Shown: positions 57,649-64,000 of the stretch, piece after piece | Numbering within the stretch: the stretch's first letter is position 1 | Layout of the letters: each line of letters starts with the position of its first letter | Assembly: GCA_037962975.1 (NCBI GenBank) | Contig: CM075673.1 | Location: forward strand, 120,609,001-120,673,000 | Source of the DNA: Clitoria ternatea | Lineage: Eukaryota; Streptophyta; Magnoliopsida; Fabales; Fabaceae | Length of the DNA: 64,000 nucleotides | Direction: 5' to 3' | Notes under the pieces: model-generated | Database searches by the model: none | The model's input: only the letters and a program-made list of their open reading frames with translations | Told to the model about the DNA's origin: nothing | Translations under genes and position numbers: made by a program

Positions 57649-57928
57649 TAATCGATTATGAGGCATAGGTAATCGATTAGTTCACTGTTTCTGAGAATTT
57701 GAATCGTTTCGTACAGAGGGTAATCGATTAGGTAAGATGGGTAATCGATTAGGTTGAGAAACAGAACTGTCCTAATCGATTGAGGAAGGATGGTAATCGA
57801 TTAGTGAAAAGATGAAACGTTTTGGACCTAAAACAGAGGCTTTGTAATCGATTGTGGACCAATAGGTAATCGATTATGCATGAAACAGAAGCCTGGTAAT
57901 CGATTATCTGTCAAGTGGTAATCGATTA
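57649..57928. repeat. Second TAATCGATTA array, internal to the SIRE-type copia
   Basis: Ten palindromes start at 57649, 57670, 57721, 57742, 57773, 57794, 57845, 57867, 57897 and 57919. Intervals are 21, 51, 21, 31, 21, 51, 22, 30 and 22 bp. It lies between the 3' ORF and pol, outside the LTR. Its between-palindrome sequence is unlike that of the LTR array. Diverged palindromes (GAATCGTTTC at 57701, GAAACGTTTT at 57814) sit within the two 51-bp gaps. Confidence 0.95.
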
Positions 57929-58060
57929 GCTGACTCAAAATTCCCAAATTTTGCAGATTTCGTTTCAGAGGACTGGAAATCTATTAAGTTATTCCTTAGA
58001 ACATTTCGAACTTAATGAAACATCATCAGAATCAAGCAATCATCAAAATCATCCATTTAT

Positions 58061-61000
58061 TCAAACACAATTGGTTATATCAAGGATTCCTAATTCTCTC
58101 CTAATATGTATGAATTGATCTTTTGCTAGAGTTTTGGTGAAAATATTCGCTAATTGCTTGGAGGTTTCAACATGCTCAAGCACACAATTACCTTTTAATA
58201 CATGAACTCTAATGAAATGATGTCGAATCTCAATATGTTTGGTTCTTGAATGCATTACAGGATTCTTTGAAATATTAATAGCACTTGTGTTATCACATTT
58301 GAGAGGCACATGGTCTAACATAACACCAAAATCTAGAAGTTGTTGTCTCATCCAAAGGATTTGAGCATAACAACTACCAGCTGCAACATATTCTGCCTCA
58401 GCTGTGGATAGTGCAACACTTACTTGTTTCTTGCTATGCCAAGAAACAAGAGAACTACCAAGTAAGTGACATGTTCCACTAGTGCTTTTCCTATCTAGTT
58501 TACATCCTACAAAATCCGAATCAGAATATCCTACTAAAGTGCATTCAACCCCTTTGGGGTACCATAGACCAACATTTTGAGTTCCAACAAGATATTTCAT
58601 TATTCTTTTCACTGTAGTTAGGTGTGATTCCTTTGGGCATGCTTGATATCTTGCACATATACAAACAGCAAACATGATATCCGGTCTACTAGCGGTTAAG
58701 TAAAGTAAGGATCCAATCATACCTCTAAATTTTGTGAGTTCAACGTCCTTACCCTTCTCATCCTTGTCCAAATAACATGAAGTGCCCATAGGTGTGGCAA
58801 TGTCATTTGCCTTGTCCATGTTGAATTTCTTAAGCAATTCCTTGCAGTACTTTGATTGACTAATGAATGTTCCTTCATTAGTTTGCTTGATTTGTAGTCC
58901 AAGGAAGAAAGTAAGTTCCCCCATCATGGACATCTCAAATTCTTCCTGCATTAACTTAGCAAACTCCTTGCACATTTTCTCATTAGTGGCACCAAAGATT
59001 ATATCATCAACATATACTTGCACCAATAGTATGTCATTCTTTTTGTGCTTTATGAATAATGTTGTGTCAACCTTTCCTCTTTCAAAGTTGTTTTCTAAAA
59101 GGAATTTGCTCAATCTTTCATACCAAGCTCTTGGAGCTTGTTTTAAACCATACAAGGCTTTCTTTAGTTTGAAAACATGATTTAGAAACTGATAGTTTTC
59201 AAAACCTGGAGGTTGATCAACATACACTTCCTCTTGAATATAGCCATTCAAGAAAGCACTCTTGACATCCATTTGGTACAATTTAAAGTCCCTACAACAT
59301 GCAAAGGCTAATAATAGTCTAATGGCTTCTAGCCTAGCTACGGGTGCATATGTTTCTTCATAATCAATGCCTTCTTCTTGATTATAACCTTTAGCTACTA
59401 GCCTAGCTTTATTCCTAGTAATTATGCCATTCTCATCTAATTTATTCCTAAACACCCATTTTGTTCCTATTATTTGGTGATCATTGGGTCTTGGCACTAA
59501 TTCCCAAACTTCATTTCTTTCAAATTGATTCAATTCTTCTTGTATGGCCAACATCCAATGTTCATCAATAATAGCTTCATCTATGCATTTGGGTTCTATT
59601 TGTGATACAAAGGCTGAATGATTACATGCATTTCTAACAGCGTTTCGAGTACTTACACCTTTTGTTATTTCACCTATGATATTGTCCAAGGGGTGATTCT
59701 TTAAGGTGATCCATTCCTTTTGTTGAGGTTCTTCATTTTGTGTTGTATCTCCTTCATTTTTATTTCCTTCTTCATCTTCCAAGTTCATTTCTTGGAAAGT
59801 ACCTACAACATCATCAATTTCCTTTCTCGGAGGATTTTGGTTAAGTTCATCAAATTTGACATGTATAGACTCTTCTATTGTACATGTTTATTTGTTAAAG
59901 AGTCAATATGCTTTACTAGTAGATGAATAACCTAAGAATATTGCTTCATCAGATTTTGCATCAAATTTGCCGAGATTATCCTTTCTATTGTTTAAAACAA
60001 AACATTTGCATCCAAATATATGAAAATAAGAAATATTTGGTTTTCTTCCTTTATAAAGCTCATAGGGGGTTTTCTTTAATATAGGCCTTATCAAACATCG
60101 GTTCATAACATGGCAAGCAGTATTTACTGCATCGGCCCAAAAATGTTTTGAAATGTTACTTTCACTTAACATAGTTCTTGCGAGCTCCGCTAAAGATCGA
60201 TTTTTCCTTTCAACTACTCCATTTTGTTGTGGAGTTCTTGGAGCCGAAAAATTATGATCAATCCCAAATTTTTCACAAAACTTTTCAAAAACTTGGTTTT
60301 TAAATTCTCCCCCATGATCAGTTCGAATGGATGCTATTTTCAAATTTTGTTCATTTTGGATGATCTTGGCAAGTTTCTTAAATGCATGATATGCTTCATG
60401 TTTATGAGTAAGAAACAGAGTCCATATATATCTAGAATAATCATCCATAATCACAAGACCATAATAGTTTCCACCAAAACTTTTAATTTTTGAAGGTCCA
60501 AATAAATCCATATGTAAAAGCTGTAAAGGTCTATTTGTTGAAACAACATTTTTCGCTTGAAAAGAAACCTTTACTTGTTTTCCCTTTTGACATGCGTCAC
60601 AGAATTTATTTTCGAACTTCAATTTTGGTAAACCAATTACTAAATCTTTCGAAACGAGTTTATTTAAATGGTCTATATGAATGTGGGCAATTCTTCTATG
60701 CCATAGCCATGATTCATCCTCTTTAGTTATGAAGCATTGCACATCATTTGAAGCAAGACAATCAAGATTAATCATATAAATATTATCAACTCTTTGACCA
60801 ATGAATTTTATTTCCTTGTTTAGCTTATTTTCAAATATGCAACCATTTGATTCAAAAACAATTTTATAGTCTTTATCACATAATTGACTAATACTAAGCA
60901 AATTATGTTTAAGTCCTTCAACATATAATACATCGTTTATAGAAGTGGAAGAGTTTTTACTGACATTTTTGATTCCTAGTATTCTTCCCTTCGTGTTATC

Positions 61001-61123
61001 TCCATAAGTAACGAATCCTTTATTTCGTGGAGTAAATGATATAAACTTATTTTTGTCTCCTGTCATGTGTTTTGAACGCCCACTGTCCAAATACCAATGA
61101 GTGTTGCTTGCCTTGAAGCATAC
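58061..61123 (-). pseudogene. pol: SIRE-type copia pol: integrase, RT, RNase H, two nonsense codons
   Basis: Open from 61123. Integrase part: WYLDSG.SKHMTGD, zinc region (HIDHL...CDACQKGK), core with LHMDLFGP, IRTDHGGEF and PQQNGVVERKN. RT part: EELNQFERNEVWELVPRP, VKSAFLNGYI, catalytic YVDDIIFG. RNase H part: LVGYSDSDFVGCK, LSTAEAEYVAAG, KHIEIRHHFIR and ANIFTK near the end. Nonsense codons TGA (59903-59905) and TAA (59888-59890) fall between integrase and RT; the frame is otherwise continuous. Domain order (integrase before RT) is that of Ty1-copia. Confidence 0.93.
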
Positions 61124-61187
61124 CTACAAAACAAGATTAATTTAGAGAACTAGGTACCCATTGTATGTTGGGTCCTTTAATGTTAGC

Positions 61188-62807
61188 TTATGGTAATGTT
61201 CCTTTAGGAACCCATACTTTTCTCACAACCTTTGGTCCTAGTTTTCTAACATTACAATTAGATGCATTATGTCCTTTGAAGCCACAATAGTTACATTTCA
61301 TGAAAGGTGTAGATGATTTACTAGGTGGTACAAAGAAACTTTTGTAATGTTTTTCTTTTTTGTAAGCATGTGATCCTTGATTATATCTTAATCCGGTTTT
61401 ATTAAACATGCAACGTTGTTTTCCAAGAAGTGCATCTAAATTATCCCTACCATTAGTGAATTTCTCTAAGGTTTTGTTTAAGTCTAGGACCTTCTCTTCT
61501 AGATCAATGCATTTCTTAGCAAATTCACAAGGTTTACTCTTAGAGCATGCTTGAACATTTTCTAACTCTTCTTTTAAACATTCATTTTCTTTGCAAACTT
61601 CCATGAGATGCATTTCTAGAGTATCACTTATTTTTCTAGACAATTTAAGCCTATTAAAGACTTTTGTAAATTTATCATACAGTTCATTAAAAGCATCAAG
61701 CAATTCTTCTTTATCTAGGTCATGGAGACTTACCTCATTTTCCTCTTCAAAGTGGTTGGCCATTAAACAAAGATTTGCTTCTTCGTTTTCGGACTCGTCG
61801 GAGCTACTTACATCGTTTTCATCCCACGCGATGTAAGCTCTTCTTCTTCCTCTTTTCTCCTCGCCTTTCTTCTTAAGATTTGGGCAATCCGCCTTGAAAT
61901 GCCCTTCCTTGCCACATTCGAAACAGTTAGGTGAAGAAGATGATTCATTGGGAATAGGTCTCTTACCTTGAGGTTTGAAGTTCTTTTGGAATCGTTTGTT
62001 TTTCATGAACTTTCCGAATCTCTTCACAAACAATCCAAACTCCTCCTCATCATCAAGGTCACTACAAGACTCTTCTTCAAGTGTAGAGGTGGCCTTGAGA
62101 GCTAATCCTTTCTTCTTGGAGGATTTTTCTTCTTCCTCCGCTTGCTTCAACACTTTTAGTTCTTGCTCTTGCTCTTGTAGTTTTCCGAAGAGTGTGGCAA
62201 GTGACATTTCATTGATGCTTGGGGATTGTTTGATAGCGGTGACGAGCGGTTGCCATTCCCTGCTAAGACTTTCCAAGACTTTGTGCACCAATTCTTTGTT
62301 AGTGTAAACTTTACCAAGAGAAATGAGATGATTGATTATAAGAGTAAATCTCTTTTGCATTTCTACTATGGTTTCCCCTGAATTTATTCTAAAACTTTCA
62401 TATTGGCTAGTCAAGGTACTGATTTTGGAATCTTTTACATCACTAGTACCTTTGTGAGTTACTTGTAAAGTATCCCATATTTCCTTTGCGGTTTGACAAG
62501 TCATTATTCTAAAAAATTCATCGGGACCTAATGCCATAGTGATGAGATTTTTAGCTTTATAACCGTATTACACTTTCTTCTCCTCATCACTAGTCCATTC
62601 ATCCATAGGTTTTTCAACATTTTTATTATCAACAATATGCATTGGTGTGTAAGGACCATTTTCAATTGCATTCCAAATTCTTAAATCAATGGATTGAATA
62701 AAGATTTTCATTCTTTCCTTCCAAAAAGCATAGCCTTCCCTATTGAAAGCGGGAGGTCTATTTATGGCACCACCCTCGGGAAAAAGGTTTAGAGAACTTA
62801 AGGCCAT
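61188..62807 (-). pseudogene. gag: SIRE-type copia gag, one nonsense codon
   Basis: Starts MALSSLNLFPEGGAINRPP at 62807. A TAA at 62568-62570 interrupts an otherwise open frame, replacing what is usually a glutamine. The second part (449 codons) has the gag core (KEIWDTLQVTHKGT, SREWQPLVTAIKQS), a first zinc knuckle CFECGKEGHFKADC near its residue 205, a long coiled coil and a second knuckle CNYCGFKGHNASNC near 415. Two zinc knuckles separated by a coiled coil are typical of SIRE/Maximus elements. Pol follows in a different frame. Confidence 0.92.
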
Positions 62808-62849
62808 CTATTCTCTTGAAGCTATTAAGCTTGATCTACCAAGAGTCAA

Positions 62850-62861
62850 GCTCTGATACCA
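62850..62861 (-). promoter_or_regulatory. SIRE-type primer-binding site
   Basis: TGGTATCAGAGC on the minus strand, two bases inside the 5' LTR, complementary to the 3' end of initiator methionine tRNA. Confidence 0.9.
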
Positions 62862-62863
62862 CT

Positions 62864-64000
62864 TGTTACTCAAGTGGCCTCAATACTCAAGAGGGGGGTG
62901 AATTGAGTTTTTAAAACTTTGCTTGAAATGCCTTTGAACTTGATTCTTTTAACACAAGTTTAGAGATTATGAAAGTAAGATCAAGTAAAGTACACAAGAT
63001 AATTCAAAACAAGAGGCAAATATGGATAAGGTAATTGATCAAACACTTGGTATGCAATGTACTATATTAACCAAATCAAGCAAGCTAGAATATGCAAACC
63101 ACAATCAACCAATACAAATCAATCAAGAGCAACATATGAAAGTAAAAGAGTTAGGGAGAAGAGATTGCAAACCGATTTAATGAGTTCCACCAACCCGGTG
63201 TACGTCTCGCCTCTAAGCAACCCACTTAGAGGATTTCCACTATTGTAGATTAGAGATACAACTTTGAGCAATTGCGGCTTCCTAGTGTCCCACACTCAAG
63301 AACCCAATCCTCATAAGTACAAGGGCAACCCACCCAATCTCTCAATCTCACAATATCCCAAAGGTTGAACCCCAACCTTTGTAACCACTCAACCTAGAGT
63401 GAATAACCACTCAATCCTAGAGTGAACTTTGGTGTTTGATGTTTGTGTTTACAAGCAAAAATACTCTCTCTAAAAGAGTGGATAGGCAAGTGATAGCTTA
63501 CACAAATTCTAGCTCTCAATGATGAGAGGATATACAAGTTCTAGCTCAAAGAATGATGAATATACAAGGAGTATAAAATTTCTAAGCACAAAGGTAAGTA
63601 AAGATTGATTGCCTCTTCTTGTGTATTATTGTGCTTATGTTTTCCTTGCATTTATAGAGCCATGGTTGAGCTGCAGAAGTTCCTAGCCGTTGCATGTAGT
63701 GGGCATCTGAGAAAAAAATGAAAGAATGAGCTGTCTTCCCACTAAAATATGTTTTCCCACTATCGTAATCGATTGCGCCTCGAGCTATAATCGATTACAT
63801 TTCAAAATTTTTAGTTCAGTTCGTGCTGTAATCGATTAGCATTCACTGCCTAATCGATTAGCTTCAAGTTAGAGCCCAGGTAATCGATTATATCTTGCCC
63901 AGTAATCGATTAGCTATAGCACCTGATGCATTTAATTCATTTCTTGATTTGGTAATCGATTATGATGCTTGGGTAATCGATTAGTCATGTTCCAGTAGCT
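62864..64000 (-). repeat. SIRE-type copia 5' LTR, cut by window end
   Basis: Starts TGTTACTCAAGTGG and matches 42492-42692 joined to 54572-55508. It holds the empty TACTA site (63060-63064), a TATA box (63649-63656) and the first eight palindromes of the array (63766-63983, same positions as in the partner LTR). It continues beyond the window. Confidence 0.95.

Overview
The window is plant nuclear DNA, most likely from a legume. The evidence is a plant-type protein phosphatase 1 (PP1) gene with introns, a plant SAM-domain gene, and plant-specific LTR-retrotransposon lineages: Athila, Tat, a Tekay-like chromovirus and SIRE/Maximus-like Ty1-copia. The legume assignment is an inference from the style of the SIRE and Tekay elements. 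About 10-11 kb is ordinary host DNA and the rest is nested retrotransposons. I saw no tRNA, rRNA, CRISPR or bacterial-type genes.

Left block (1-18402). A Tekay-like 3' end and LTR (1-1683) lies inside an Athila element (coding remnant 1684-3716, 3' LTR 4934-6524). The Athila lies inside the reverse transcriptase of a minus-strand Tat element (6525-15042). That Tat also carries a giant minus-strand solo LTR of about 5 kb (7463-12422, target duplication ACCAG) and itself sits in an older Tekay-like LTR (15043-16103). A plus-strand Tat fossil (16133 to about 17262) and Ty1-copia LTR debris follow.

Host block (18403-41918). It holds a PP1 catalytic-subunit gene (exons 18972-19146, 20847-21406, 21762-21983 and 22927-22950) and a small SAM-domain gene (24688-25080). 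Insertions are a Tat solo LTR (25525-26147, TGAAT duplication), a Tekay-like giant solo LTR (27241-39340) split by a complete but decayed Ty1-copia element (28287-36416, TGTTG duplication), and a non-autonomous Mutator-like element with 9-bp target duplications (40497-41563).

Right block (41919-64000). A Tekay-like LTR is interrupted by a minus-strand SIRE-type copia (42492 to beyond the window end). Its 3' LTR is in turn interrupted by a nearly intact, very young Tat element (42693-54566, TACTA duplication, two LTR differences seen in 803 bp). The empty target site survives in the other SIRE LTR. The Tat carries gag, pol with a second RNase H, a 59-bp tandem repeat, and a plus-strand antisense gene with its own TATA box and a clean 94-nt intron.

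Most unusual signal. Unrelated retrotransposon families carry arrays of short palindromes whose sequence differs by family: TAATCGATTA in SIRE-type copia, TGAATCGATTCA and CTCGCTTGAGCGAG in Tekay-like LTRs, and TGACGCGTAGCGTCA in Athila. In the copia arrays and one Tekay array the palindromes follow the same spacing rule, about 21-22, 50-52, 21-22 and 29-31 bp, which is close to whole helical turns. Sequence between palindromes is mostly not conserved. I do not recall a published description of this.
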